Shown here: positions 8,152 through 18,064 of the stretch, piece after piece
How positions within the stretch are numbered: the first letter of the stretch is position 1
Layout of the letters: every line of letters begins with the position of its first letter
Source of the DNA: DASQPR01 sp963727415
Lineage (GTDB): Bacteria > Actinomycetota > Actinomycetes > Mycobacteriales > Micromonosporaceae
DNA length: 64,000 bases
Assembly (NCBI GenBank): GCA_963727415.1
Contig: CAVSGF010000002.1
Span: forward strand, 1,984,001 to 2,048,000
Direction: 5' to 3'
Translations under genes and position numbers: made by a program
The notes under the pieces: generated by a model
The model's input: only the letters and a program-made list of their open reading frames with translations
The model's database searches: none
Told to the model about the DNA's origin: nothing

Positions 8152-9194
8152 ATGGCGCACGATCGCGACAGCCAGGCCCGGAATCGGGGGCACGGCCACA
8201 GCCACGGCAGCATCAGCCGCGCTCCCGCCCGGCCAGCGCCGCGCACCGCAAGCGCCTGGTCGCCGTCCTGCTCATCCTGGCCGCCGTCGCGGCGATGGAG
8301 ATCATCGTCGGTTTCGCGAGCGGTTCCCTGGCCTTGCTGTCCGACGCCGGCCACGTCGCCGTCGACATGCTCGGCATCGGGATGACCCTGGCGGCCGTGC
8401 AGGCGGCGGCGACCGGGACACGGTCCGGGCACCGCACCTTCGGCCTGTACCGGATCGAGGTACTGAGCACCCTCGCCAACGCCCTCCTGCTGGCCGCCGT
8501 GGCCGGCTGGGTGTTCTACGAGGCGGTCGGCCGGTTCCGGCACCCGCACCAGGTGACCGGCTGGCCGATGATCATCGCGGCAGCGGCCGGCCTGGCCGGC
8601 AACGTCGGTGCGTTAGCCCTGCTGCGCCGCGGCGCCAGCGAGGCGCTGTCGATCCGCGGCGCCTCCATGGAAGTGCTGGCCGACTCGATCGCGTCGATCG
8701 GGGCGATCATCGCCGGTGCGGTCATCGTCACGACCGGATGGCAGCATGCGGACCCGATCGTGGCCGCCGCCGTCGCGGTCCTGATCGTGCCCCGCGCCGT
8801 CACTCTGGGCCGGGCGGCACTGCGGGTACTGCTGGAGATGGCCCCGCGCGACGTCGACCTGGAGCGGGTGCAGTCTGACCTGGGTGGCATATCCGGCGTG
8901 GTCGGCGTACACGACCTGCACGTCTGGACCGTTACGTCGGGAATGGAGAGTGCCACCGCCCACCTGTCGGTCGCCGCCGGCACCGCGACCGCGCCGGTGC
9001 TGGAGCGTGCGCGTGCCACGCTATCCGAACATGGCATCGGCCACGCCACCGTCCAGATCGAGACCGTCGGCGAGCGAGCCGGCAACTGCGGCGACGTCTC
9101 GCTGCGTGTAGGCCCTCTCACCATCCGTGCAGGGTGCGTTGCATACGTGAAACGGTGCCGCCCGCGTCTACGCCGGCGCTTGACAAGCGCCTAA
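8152..9194 (+). CDS. cation diffusion facilitator (CDF/ZitB-CzcD-like) metal efflux transporter, N-terminal frameshift
   Basis: The ATG at 8152 begins a His-rich CDF leader (MAHDRDSQ..., GHGHSHGS). The body continues in a different frame from about 8240 with AAHRKRLVAVLLILAAVAAM, so one base seems to be missing near 8235-8245. The body has the membrane segments and metal-site motifs of the family: LLSDAGHVAVDMLG (HxxxD), SGHRTFGLYRIEVL and a second site SMEVLADSIASIG. A cytoplasmic ferredoxin-like domain follows with HDLHVWTVTSG. About 340 residues in total. CDF proteins exchange cytoplasmic Zn2+, Co2+ or similar ions for protons. The body frame is also open upstream to 8091, so an annotation starting there would have an unrelated N-terminus. 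Confidence 0.85.
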
Positions 9195-9318
9195 ACTGTC
9201 CCGGTCGCGCACCGTCCCATCGGCCCTACGGCAGCTTTGCGGTGGACGGCACCCCTCGGCTCGGTTGCGTCGCTGGATCGGGCATTTCCACCGGCATCCC
9301 CCTCCCGGAGGCAGAACG

Positions 9319-11121
9319 ATGGCGAACAGCCGTCCTGCGAACGTCCGCTCGCACCGTCGTGGTAGCGCCCGGCGCCGATCGTCTCCATGGCTTGCCGCCG
9401 GGATCGCGGCCGATCCTGGTTCTGGGCGGGATGACCGCCGGTTACTTGTACCTGGTCCACCGCAGACTGCACCGGTGAGACCTGCGCTGATCGCCGCGTC
9501 CGAGGACATCACGCCGATCCTCGAATCGCTCAACAAGGAATGGGCCGCGTCCAAACCCGCCGTGGAGGGTCGCTGCGTATCGGTGTCGGTCGAGCCAAGG
9601 ACCCGCACTGATGGCGACCCGTTGGGCTCCCCCGACTGGGACACCACCGCGACTGACCCCGGCCCCGGACGTCTGGGTTCCCACTTCCAGTGTGTGGCTC
9701 CGTCAGGCCGCGCTCGGACGGCATCGAGGCTGAAAAGCGCCTTCCGGACCTGCAGCCCAGCCTGGCCCGGTCACCGGCCGTGGTGGCGATGCCGCGCTCG
9801 ATGGCGAAGGCGATCGGATGGCCAAACAAGGTCAACTTCGACTGGTCGGACCTGGCCAAGGACGCCGGCAAGCGCATCCTTCTGGTCGAACCTCGGCCAT
9901 AGCGACTGGGGCCACTTCCAGTTCGACATGACCAACCCGAACAACTCGACCGCCGGCCTGCTGGCCCTGATGGCCATCGCCGACGAGCACAACACCGGCG
10001 AGATCACCCCGGAAGAGCTCGGCAACCTGCTCACCCTCAAGCAGGCGATGGACAAGTACGTCTCGGACACCAGCGACATCATCACCGCGCTGTCCAAGGC
10101 CGACGCCTCGTCCTCGACGACCGCTCTGCAAACGGTCAGCGCGTTTCCGGCGCTGGAACAGGACGTGATCGCCTACAACCGCAACGACCCGAAGGAACCC
10201 CTGGTCGCGCTGTATCCGAAGTCGGGCAGCTACGACGCCGACCACCCGTACCTGATCCTGACCAAGGACGCACCGTGGGTTAAGCGCAACCCGGGCGGTA
10301 CCGTCGCCGCGCACGCCTTCCTCCAGTTCGCGCGCAGCACCAAGGGCCGTGACGCGTTCCTGGCGGCCGGCTTCCGCGACTCCAACCGGCACGGCAACTC
10401 GCAGATGACCGAGGCCAACGGCGTGACGCCGATCGTCGGCCCGCTGCCGCGAGCGGTGCTGGTCCCGGACTCCGTTGACCAGACCCTTCAGAGGTGGACC
10501 GCTATTACCCGGCCGACCAACGTGCTCCTGGTCATCGACGTGTCCGGCTCGATGAGCAACATCGCGGTCGGCAAGAAGACCCGGATGGACCTGGCGAAGG
10601 AAGCCGCCAAGCAGGCCGTGTCGGCGTTCAGCGCCGACTCGAGCGTCGGGTTCTGGGTCTTCTCAGGCGGCTACGCCGGCGGCCGGATGTACAAGGAACT
10701 GGTACCGCTGGGGACCCTCGGTGACACCATGCCCGACGGCAAGACCCGCAAGCAGGAGATGCTCAGCGCGATCTCACAGCTGGCCGCCACCGGCCAGCAG
10801 ACCGGCCTGTACGACACGGTCAGCGCGGCTCAGGCCGACGTGGTGTCGCACTATGTGCCCGACGCCACCAACATGGTGGTACTGATGACCGACGGCCAGG
10901 ACGAGGGCAGCTCCATGGACCTCAACGCCCTGAAGGTCAAGCTGACCAAGAACCACCAGTCCAAACACCAGGTCAAGGTCGTGACAATCGCGTATGGCCA
11001 AGACGCCGACGTCAGCGTCCTGAACGAGATCTCCCGCACCTCCGGAACCATCTCGCTGTCGGCGACGAGCACGTTCGACATCAACAAAGTCCTGCTTGGA
11101 GCCCTGTTCGGCGCCGTCTGA
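9319..11121 (+). pseudogene. solute-binding / von Willebrand factor A (VWA) domain protein, frameshifted N-terminal half
   Basis: ATG 9319 follows GGAGG and opens a basic leader. About 30 codons on, the frame changes to give a membrane segment (ILVLGGMTAGYLYLVHRR), then returns to the first frame for ALIAASEDITPILESLNKEW and VEGRCVSV. Further changes near 9600, 9715 and 9890 link APDVWVPTSSVWL, SPAVVAMPRSMAKAIGW and SDWGHFQFDMTNPNNSTAGL. From 9890 to the stop one frame encodes the rest of the binding-protein fold and a VWA domain with a full MIDAS site (VIDVSGSMS, a later T, and VLMTDGQD). The order (membrane anchor, periplasmic-binding fold, VWA) is that of a known actinobacterial surface family of unclear role. 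About five frame changes, all with conserved sequence on each side. Confidence 0.72.
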
Positions 11122-11154
11122 CCGGCCGCGCCAGCAATGGCCTGCCGCAGCCGC

Positions 11155-12333
11155 TCAGCCGGCGAGCAGGCGCCGGATGGGTCCGGCCTTCGCGTGGGCC
11201 TCCGCGACCTCTTCATCGGGATCCGAGGACCAGGTGATGCCGCCGCCGGCCCAGACGTGGACCCGGTCGGCGTCGGCGGCCACGGTACGGATGGTCAGGC
11301 CGAGATCCAGCCGACCGTGGGTGAGCCAGCCGACCGCACCCATCGACGGCCCCCGCCCGACCGGCTCCAGCCCGCTGATCTGCTCCAGAGCCGCCAATTT
11401 CGGCGCCCCGGTCACCGAACCGCCCGGGCACAGCGCCCGGAGCACATCGGCCAGGCTGACCGCGTGCGCAAGCCTGGCCTCGATCACCGACTCGGCCTGC
11501 CAAAGGTCACTCCACCGGCGGATCGTGTACAGCTCGTCGACGCGTACCGTGCCCGTGCGGGCGACCCGGGCCAGGTCGTTGCGCGACAGGTCGACGATCA
11601 TGACATGCTCCGCCCGTTCCTTCGGTGAGCTGAGCAGGTCCCGGCGCCCGGCCACGGTCGCCGGCCGGGTGCCCTTGATCGGCCGGGTGACGATGCGCCC
11701 ATCGGAGATATCGACGAGCGTCTCGGGTGAGGCGCACGAGAGTGCCCAGTCGTCGCCACGCAAAACAATTGGATAACGGCTTCCGGGCAAATTGGCTACG
11801 CGGAGTAACGCTGCCGCCGGATCTCCGCGGTAAGGCGCGCTCGCGTGACCGACGACGTTGACCTGATAGACATCACCCTCCGCAATCGCCCGGCGTACCG
11901 CACGAATTGCGTCGGCATGCTCTCCCGGCGTCCAGCTTGACGCCCAATTGCCGATTGACCAGGCCTCCGATCGAGTTCTTTCGAGTCTCGGAGCCTTGCC
12001 GGCGTAAACAATGGCGACCACATCGGGCACGGACGGTGATGGACTAGGCGCGCCGAGTGGTGCCCCCGCGATCGCGGCGCAGGCCCTCGCCGACAGATGC
12101 AGCGCCGCCACCGGCCGAGTCGAGAGAGCGCTCTCCGACGCCCGCCACGCCGCCATGTCCTGGATCGGAAAACCCTGGGCGAGCAGGAAATTCTCCAATA
12201 GCGTAGCGGGGTCGGTACCCTCAGTTACGAACCACTCAAGTCGGGCATGCTCCCGCAATCCAGGTCCGCCCCAATTGGCTATAAGGGGCATATCGGTCCC
12301 GGCGGTTACACTGAGTGGTTGAACTTGGGTCAT
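11155..12333 (-). CDS. pabB: chorismate-binding enzyme, aminodeoxychorismate synthase component I type
   Basis: 392 residues from ATG 12333. The upstream extension to 12498 is low-complexity and unlike the family. The C-terminal two thirds carry the chorismate-utilising fold: AIRAVRRAIAEGDVYQVNV, SCASPETLVD, the PIKGTRPATV loop, HVMIVDLSRNDLARV, CPGGSVTGAPK and GGGITWSSDPDEE. The PIKGT lysine is the one that distinguishes aminodeoxychorismate synthase from anthranilate synthase, hence the PabB call. It would make 4-amino-4-deoxychorismate for folate or for p-aminobenzoate-derived metabolites, with a glutaminase partner not found nearby. The next gene upstream is divergent DUF5999. Confidence 0.85.
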   Translation of the reverse strand: MTQVQPLSVTAGTDMPLIANWGGPGLREHARLEWFVTEGTDPATLLENFLLAQGFPIQDMAAWRASESALSTRPVAALHLSARACAAIAGAPLGAPSPSPSVPDVVAIVYAGKAPRLERTRSEAWSIGNWASSWTPGEHADAIRAVRRAIAEGDVYQVNVVGHASAPYRGDPAAALLRVANLPGSRYPIVLRGDDWALSCASPETLVDISDGRIVTRPIKGTRPATVAGRRDLLSSPKERAEHVMIVDLSRNDLARVARTGTVRVDELYTIRRWSDLWQAESVIEARLAHAVSLADVLRALCPGGSVTGAPKLAALEQISGLEPVGRGPSMGAVGWLTHGRLDLGLTIRTVAADADRVHVWAGGGITWSSDPDEEVAEAHAKAGPIRRLLAG

Positions 12334-12555
12334 CCGAAGGGCCGATTCTGAGCGCAATTCAGCGCTACCTGCTCGAAACTGCGTCGTTCGGCAAGGTAGC
12401 GTGCGTGCTTGGTCATGTGAGTCACGACACAAGGCCACCCTGGCCGCTCCCGTGGAGCGCGTTCCCTGCTCTGCGGATCCGGCCGACGCCAGCACCACGT
12501 TTGACTGATGGAGACACCATTAGTCAACATATTGACCCACCCCGGAGTGTTCCGA

Positions 12556-12765
12556 ATGTGCCCGCACCAACCGCCCTGCCCCTCCGCTGACGCCACCGAT
12601 CACGACGCGGCGCGCGTCGTGGCCTGCTTTCCCGAGCAGGGCTGGAGCCTTCTGTGCAACGGAGTCATCGTGTTCGAGGACCACGGTGAGATCCTGCCTG
12701 ACGGCCGCGCCGTAGACGCACACCGCGGGCCCGCCCCGCACAACTCGGCATACGCGGCAGCGTAG
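12556..12765 (+). CDS. DUF5999 family small protein
   Basis: 69 residues from the ATG at 12556, where the conserved MCPHQPPCPSAD start lies; the frame is open upstream to 12508. The family is an actinobacterial orphan with a CxHxPxCPSAD beginning and a QGWSLLCNGVIVFEDHGE centre ending in LPDGR. Three cysteines and one histidine in a compact N-terminus suggest metal binding, but no function is established. It is transcribed divergently from the pabB-like gene and converges on the SARP gene. Confidence 0.75.
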   Translation: MCPHQPPCPSADATDHDAARVVACFPEQGWSLLCNGVIVFEDHGEILPDGRAVDAHRGPAPHNSAYAAA

Positions 12766-12787
12766 GACCCGAAGCACCGCCAACGGC

Positions 12788-15700
12788 TCAGTTCTCGCGT
12801 GAGAACGGCAGCTGACTCTCGATTAGTGTGATCGCCTCGCCCCTTGGCAGGCGCGCCGCCCGTCGGTAGGCGTTATGGAACACGGGCTCGCCCAGTTCCT
12901 TAACGATCGCCCGTCTCACGTCGGCGACATCCGGATTGAACGCATCCGGCGCACCCCGCAACGCGTGCGCGGCGCCGAGCACCGCGGCGGCGTCATCGGC
13001 ACGCCCCTCGGCGGCCACCAGCCGCGCCACCGCCACGGAGATGACCGCTACCAGCGGCATATCCGGTGTGCGGCCCGCCAGTTCCCAGGCTTCCATCAGC
13101 CGCGGCCGAGCGGCCGGCACGTCACCGGTCGCCAGGTGCATGTGCGCGGTCGCGGCACCCAGCATGGCCCGGAAAAGCTCCGCGTTGAACGACAGCCGGC
13201 CCAGGTCCGCCCCCGCCGCCTGGTAGCGGCTCGCGGCGTCGTCGAGATCACCGGCCTGCCGGGCCAGGTCGCCCAGAGCAATCCGGGCCAGAACCAGATC
13301 CCACGGCGACCGGCCGGTCTCATCCAACGTCAAGATCGCCAGCAGCTCCGACCGGGCACGGGCCATATCGCCGCAGCGCGCTCGCGCCTGTGCTCTCCAG
13401 GTCCGCTGCATGACCGCGGGATCGGCCGGATTCAGCTGCCGCTGCAGCGTCACTGCCTCGTCGAGGACCGCCACCGCGCTGTCGAAGCGCCCGAGCGTCA
13501 TCCGCGCGTGCCCAAGGTAGGTCAGGCTTGTCGAGAGGCCCCAGCGCTCCCCGGTCAACCGGAACGCGGCCGCGGCCTCGCTCAGATCGGCCGCCATCCG
13601 GCCGAGGTCCCCGTCGTTGCCATCGAGGAAGGCACGGATCAGCCACAGCATCCCCCGCGTCCACGGATCCGGGTGCGCCAGCATCCGGCCGACGGCGGCT
13701 AGCCCGGCCGTGGTGTCGTCGCGGTACAGCGCCGCCAGCGGCTCCCACAGCGCCTCAGCGGGGTGCCCGGCGGCCGCCTGAGGCGCCACCGGCCCGCCCA
13801 GCGCGTCCGGCTCCGGATCGGCCCGGCCGCCGGACAACAGCGAGTTGAGCAGGAAGTAGGAGCGCACCGCACCGGCGTATCCAGATTTGTCCGCGCCGGC
13901 CAGCCGCAGCGCCCGGCCGAGCCAGGCAGCGCACTCGCCGTGACCTCCGGTGATCGTCCACAGCTGGCCGAGCGGCGCTGCCAGGCGCATCGCCGTATCC
14001 GCGTCGCCGGTGCCGCAGGCTTGACCCAACGCGGCGAGCAGGTTGTCGTGCTCGGCGGCCAGGCCGCTGATCCACTCCAGTTGACCGGCACTGCGCAGCG
14101 ATGCCTCCGCCCGCACGGCCACGTCGCTGAAGTGCCGGGCGTGGGCCGCGGCGACCCGCGTCATCTCCGGACTACCGCCCGGGCCCGCGTCCGACTCGGA
14201 GAGGCTCTCCAGGCCGTACTCGCGAATGGTCTCCAGCATCCGGTACCGCGGCGTGGACCCGCCGACCAGGTACAGCAACGACTTGTCAGAGAGCGCGACG
14301 AGCATGTCCAGCGCCGAGCGCGGATCTAGGTCGCATACGGCGGCGGCCGCGTCCGCGCCGATCGCCGACGGGAAGTACGCCAGCCGCCGCGCCGCACGCC
14401 GCTCCGCGTCACTGAGCAGGTCCCAGCTCCACGCCACCACCGCGCGCAACGTGCGGTGCCGGGGCAAGGCGGTACGGCTTCCGCCGGTGAGCAGCCGGAA
14501 CCGGTCATCGAGGTGGGTGGACAGATGCGTGATCGGCAGCGATCGCAGCCGGGCCGCGGCCAGCTCGATCGCCAGCGGCAGCCCGTCGAGCCGACGGCAC
14601 ACCTCGACGACCACGGCCACGTTCGCCGGGTCAACGGCAAAGTCCGGGCGCGCTGCCACGGCCCGGTCGGCGAACAGGCGGACCGCGGGCGCGGCGAGCG
14701 CCTGCTCGATCGAGGCATCCCGGGGCGGGAGGTCCAGCGGCCGCACCGGGCGGAGGTTCTCCCCTGCCAGCCCGAGCGGTTCCCGGCTGGTGGCCAGCAC
14801 GCGTACCGGCGGGCAGCGGCGCAGCAAATGGTCGGCCAGGATCGCGACGGCGTCGATCAGATGCTCGCAGTTGTCGAGCAGCAGGAGCGTTTCGCGGGCC
14901 GACAGCGCCTCCACCAGTCGCGTCACCGGGTCGCGGCGTGACCTGGCGGCCTCCGGAACCGCCATTTCACGGAGTCCAAGCACATCCACCACGGCCTGCG
15001 GCACCTGGTCCGGATCGGTGAGGCCGCCCAGTTCGGCCAGCCACACACCACCGGGCATGTCATGCGCGAGGCGCGCTCCGGCCGCTATCGCCAGCCGTGT
15101 CTTGCCGGCACCACCTGGGCCGATCAGAGTCACCAGCCGATTCGATCGCAGCTGCGCGACGACCGCGTCGAGGTCCGGTTCGCGGCCGATGAAGCTGGAC
15201 ACCGGCGCGGGCAGATTCCCGGACCGAGGTCGCGCCGGTATCCCCTCGGCGCCCGCGTCCGGCACCGGCTCGCCTCGCAGGATGGCCAGATGCAGGTCGC
15301 GTAACCGCGGCCCGGGATCGGCACCCAGCTCATCGGCCAGCCGGTCGCGGAATCGCTGGTACCCGGCCAGCGCCTCAGCCGTACGCCCGTCGGCGCGCAG
15401 GGCCAGCATGAGCTGTCGGCGCGGGCCCTCGCGCAGCGGGTACGCGGCGGTCAGCTCCTCCAGTTCGGCCACCAGATGGCCATCGGACCCGAGCGCCAGG
15501 TCGGCCTCGATCCGGTCCTCAAGCGCGGCCAGCCGCACCTCGTCCAGCCGGGCCGCGGGCGCGGCCGCGTAGGCGCTGCCGGCGAGGTCGCCGAGTGCCG
15601 GACCGCGCCACAGCGACAGCGCCGCCCGCAGCGTGCGCGCCGCCGCGCCCGGATCGCCGGATCGCAACTCGCGCCGGCCGGCGGCGGCCAGGCGCTCGAA

Positions 15701-16018
15701 CCGGAGCGCGTCCACCGCGTCGGATGGCAGATCGAGCCGGTAACCACCGGCACCGAAGACCAGGACTGACGGGTCCGGAAGTGCCCGCCGCAACCGGGAT
15801 GCCAGTGTCTGAACCGCGTTGGCCGGATCGGCCGGCGGGTCACCGTCCCACACGGCGTCGGACAGCTCCGCCACGCTGACCGGGCGGCCGGCGTCGAGCG
15901 CGAGCCTGGCCAGCAGCGCGCGCAGGCGTACGCCGCCGATCGGTATCGGCACGCCATCGGCCGTTACGGCCAGCGGGCCGAGAAGCGCGATCCGCGTTCC
16001 GGCCGCATCGGTATCCAC
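12788..16018 (-). CDS. AfsR/SARP family transcriptional regulator with NB-ARC and TPR-like regions
   Basis: About 1076 residues. An N-terminal winged helix (RIALLGPLAVTADG, LRALLARLALDAG) is followed by a bacterial transcriptional activation domain (BTAD). Around residues 280-310 come an FIGREPDLD box and the P-loop GPGGAGKTRLA, then LLLLDNCEHL and LATSREPLGLAGE, typical of AfsR-type NB-ARC ATPases. The last 450 residues are helical TPR-like repeats. Such proteins activate secondary-metabolite or exporter genes. GTG 16018 is chosen because GGGGAAG lies 8 bases upstream; an in-frame GTG at 16066 lacks a ribosome site and would overlap the 11-base repeats. It is divergent from an ABC exporter, its likeliest target. 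Confidence 0.9.
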   Translation of the reverse strand: MDTDAAGTRIALLGPLAVTADGVPIPIGGVRLRALLARLALDAGRPVSVAELSDAVWDGDPPADPANAVQTLASRLRRALPDPSVLVFGAGGYRLDLPSDAVDALRFERLAAAGRRELRSGDPGAAARTLRAALSLWRGPALGDLAGSAYAAAPAARLDEVRLAALEDRIEADLALGSDGHLVAELEELTAAYPLREGPRRQLMLALRADGRTAEALAGYQRFRDRLADELGADPGPRLRDLHLAILRGEPVPDAGAEGIPARPRSGNLPAPVSSFIGREPDLDAVVAQLRSNRLVTLIGPGGAGKTRLAIAAGARLAHDMPGGVWLAELGGLTDPDQVPQAVVDVLGLREMAVPEAARSRRDPVTRLVEALSARETLLLLDNCEHLIDAVAILADHLLRRCPPVRVLATSREPLGLAGENLRPVRPLDLPPRDASIEQALAAPAVRLFADRAVAARPDFAVDPANVAVVVEVCRRLDGLPLAIELAAARLRSLPITHLSTHLDDRFRLLTGGSRTALPRHRTLRAVVAWSWDLLSDAERRAARRLAYFPSAIGADAAAAVCDLDPRSALDMLVALSDKSLLYLVGGSTPRYRMLETIREYGLESLSESDAGPGGSPEMTRVAAAHARHFSDVAVRAEASLRSAGQLEWISGLAAEHDNLLAALGQACGTGDADTAMRLAAPLGQLWTITGGHGECAAWLGRALRLAGADKSGYAGAVRSYFLLNSLLSGGRADPEPDALGGPVAPQAAAGHPAEALWEPLAALYRDDTTAGLAAVGRMLAHPDPWTRGMLWLIRAFLDGNDGDLGRMAADLSEAAAAFRLTGERWGLSTSLTYLGHARMTLGRFDSAVAVLDEAVTLQRQLNPADPAVMQRTWRAQARARCGDMARARSELLAILTLDETGRSPWDLVLARIALGDLARQAGDLDDAASRYQAAGADLGRLSFNAELFRAMLGAATAHMHLATGDVPAARPRLMEAWELAGRTPDMPLVAVISVAVARLVAAEGRADDAAAVLGAAHALRGAPDAFNPDVADVRRAIVKELGEPVFHNAYRRAARLPRGEAITLIESQLPFSREN

Positions 16019-16065
16019 GACGCCATCTTCCCCTAGCCGGACCGCCGGCGATGATTGCCGGGCCA

Positions 16066-16092
16066 CCAGCGGGCTGCCAGCGGGCTGCCAGC
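16066..16092. promoter_or_regulatory. 11-base direct repeats, candidate SARP operator
   Basis: CCAGCGGGCTG occurs at 16066-16076 and again at 16077-16087, followed by CCAGC at 16088-16092. SARP proteins are known to bind heptamer direct repeats spaced 11 bases (one helical turn). This repeat has exactly that period and lies in the 117-base spacer between a SARP gene and a divergent exporter gene. Confidence 0.5.
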
Positions 16093-16135
16093 CGTCTGTG
16101 CGCGTCCTGCCAGCACCCGGCGGCAGCCTCGGAGC

Positions 16136-18025
16136 ATGACAAACGCACTGGAGACCGAAGGGCTGGTCAAGAGGTACGGCGCGACCACCGCACTCAGCGG
16201 CGTCGATCTGGCCGTTCCGGCCGGGCGCATCCTCGGGTTGCTGGGACCGAACGGCGCCGGCAAGACCACGATGATCCGGATCCTGGCGACGCTGCTGCGG
16301 CCGGATGCCGGAACGGCCCGGGTGGGCGGGCTCGATGTGGTCCGGCAGGCCGCTGCGGTACGCCGTCTGGTGGGGCTGACCGGCCAGTACGCATCGGTTG
16401 ACGAGGACCTGACCGGAGCCGAGAACCTGGTCCTTATCGGCCGTCTGCTGGACCTGCCGAAGGCGACCGCGACGAGCCTGGCCGTCCGGTTGCTGGACCG
16501 GTTCGGGCTCGACGACGCCGCCGGGCGCCAGGTCCGCACGTACTCCGGCGGTATGCGACGCCGCCTCGACCTGGCCGCGAGCCTGATCGGCGAGCCCGAG
16601 GTGATCTTCCTGGACGAGCCCACCACCGGGTTGGATCCGGGCCGGCGGGAGGACCTATGGGCGATGATCCGGTCCACCGCGGACTCCGGCGCCACCGTCC
16701 TGCTGACCACCCAGTACCTGGAAGAGGCGGACGCGCTGGCCGACCGGATCGCGGTGATCGACAACGGCCGGGTCATCGCCACCGGTACGCCGGCCGAGCT
16801 GAAGCAGGTCGTCGGAGGCCAGACCATCGTGGTGCGCCCGAGGCATCCGGATCAGCTCGACCGCGCCGCGCAGGTGATCGGCGCGGCGACCGGCCGCGCG
16901 CCGGAACCGTCCGAACGCGGGGTGCTGAGTGTCGCGGTCGACGGCGATGCCGCGTTCGGCCGGGTGGTCGCCGGCCTGGGCCAGGCCGGTATCGGGGTGA
17001 CCGAGATATCACTGCGCCTGCCGAGCCTCGACGAGGTGTTCTTCACGCTGACCGGGCGGCACACCGGCTCGGCCGGTGCCGGACCCGGATCGGCCGGGGC
17101 CGAGGCCGGCCACGCCTCGCCGATCAAAGCCGCCGATCAAAGCCGAGCCGATCAAAGCCGAGCCCATCCACAACATGCCAGCCGAAGCCGAACCCACCGC
17201 CAAGGAGTACATATGACCGGCACGACCGCCCCGCCCACCGCCGTCGGCTCGCGGGGATCGCAGCCCTTGCGGCTGGCCCGGCACAGCCTGCTGCTGGCCC
17301 GGCGCGGCCTGACCAAGACCCGGCGAAATCCCGGCCTGCTGCTCGATGCTCTGTTCCTGCCGGTGGTGTTCCTGCTGCTGTTCGTCTACCTGTTCGGTGG
17401 TGCCGTGACCGGCTCGGTTCACACCTACCTTCAGTACGTCTTTCCCGGGGTTCTGGTAATGACCACCCTGATGACCGGCCTTCTCGCCAGCGGCGTCAGC
17501 CTCAACATCGACGTGAAGACCAGGGTGTTCGATCGGTTCCGCAGCCTGCCGATCGGCCGATCGGCGCCGCTCATCGGCTCCGTTACCGGTGACGCGGTCC
17601 GCTACCTGGTCGCGGTGACGGCGCTGTTCGGGCTCGGTTTCCTACTCGGCTTCCGGGTGCACACCGGACCCCTTGCCGCGCTCGCCGCCTGCGGGCTCGC
17701 GATCACACTCGGCTTCAGCCTGAGCTGGGTCACCGTCCTCGTCGGCCTGCTTGTCCGCGAGCCCGTGGTGGTGCAGACCATCGGGTTCCTCGGGATCTTC
17801 CCGCTGGCGTTCGGCACCGACATGGTCGCGCCCACCAGCACGCTGCCGGGCTGGTTGCAGGCATGGGTGAAGGTGAACCCGGTAAGCGACGCCATCGAGG
17901 CATGCCGAGGGCTGCTGGTCGGTGGACCGGTCGCCAGCGCCGCCGCGCGGACGCTGGTGTGGTCGGCGGGAATCCTTGCCGTCTTCGTTCCGCTCGCGGT
18001 GGCCACCTACCGGCGGCGTACCTGA
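16136..18025 (+). CDS. DrrA-type ABC ATPase and DrrB-type permease in one open reading frame
   Basis: From ATG 16136 (after GGAGC). Residues 1-330 are a daunorubicin-resistance-type ATPase: LLGPNGAGKTTMIRIL (Walker A), a Q-loop in LTGQYASVDEDLTG, YSGGMRRRLDLA (signature) and IFLDEPTTGLDP (Walker B). A linker rich in ADQSRA repeats follows, then at codon 360 a second gene-like start and a six-helix ABC-2 permease with an FDRFRSLPIGRSAP loop. No stop separates them. An AAGGAG at 17202-17207 precedes the internal ATG 17213, so separate translation of the permease is also possible. The pair would export a hydrophobic compound. Likely regulated by the divergent SARP. Confidence 0.85.
   Translation: MTNALETEGLVKRYGATTALSGVDLAVPAGRILGLLGPNGAGKTTMIRILATLLRPDAGTARVGGLDVVRQAAAVRRLVGLTGQYASVDEDLTGAENLVLIGRLLDLPKATATSLAVRLLDRFGLDDAAGRQVRTYSGGMRRRLDLAASLIGEPEVIFLDEPTTGLDPGRREDLWAMIRSTADSGATVLLTTQYLEEADALADRIAVIDNGRVIATGTPAELKQVVGGQTIVVRPRHPDQLDRAAQVIGAATGRAPEPSERGVLSVAVDGDAAFGRVVAGLGQAGIGVTEISLRLPSLDEVFFTLTGRHTGSAGAGPGSAGAEAGHASPIKAADQSRADQSRAHPQHASRSRTHRQGVHMTGTTAPPTAVGSRGSQPLRLARHSLLLARRGLTKTRRNPGLLLDALFLPVVFLLLFVYLFGGAVTGSVHTYLQYVFPGVLVMTTLMTGLLASGVSLNIDVKTRVFDRFRSLPIGRSAPLIGSVTGDAVRYLVAVTALFGLGFLLGFRVHTGPLAALAACGLAITLGFSLSWVTVLVGLLVREPVVVQTIGFLGIFPLAFGTDMVAPTSTLPGWLQAWVKVNPVSDAIEACRGLLVGGPVASAAARTLVWSAGILAVFVPLAVATYRRRT
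17122..17160 (+). repeat. short direct repeats in the ATPase-permease linker
   Basis: GATCAAAGCCG occurs at 17122, 17135 and 17150. The repeats encode part of the linker (ADQSR twice). Repeat expansion or contraction here could have removed the stop codon that normally separates DrrA and DrrB. Confidence 0.7.
17202..17215 (+). promoter_or_regulatory. internal ribosome binding site and ATG of the permease part
   Basis: AAGGAG, 5-base spacer, ATG (17213-17215), in frame with the upstream ATPase. It is better than the site before the ATPase gene. It suggests the permease can be made as a separate chain even though the frame is continuous. Confidence 0.6.
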
Positions 18026-18064
18026 GACCGCCACCGACCTCCCGGCCTAGGCGCACGTGAGGGC

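Noticed and set aside
14226..15572. 448-residue plus-strand open frame, Ser/Arg-rich
   Set aside because: Antisense to the NB-ARC region of the SARP gene; low-complexity composition.
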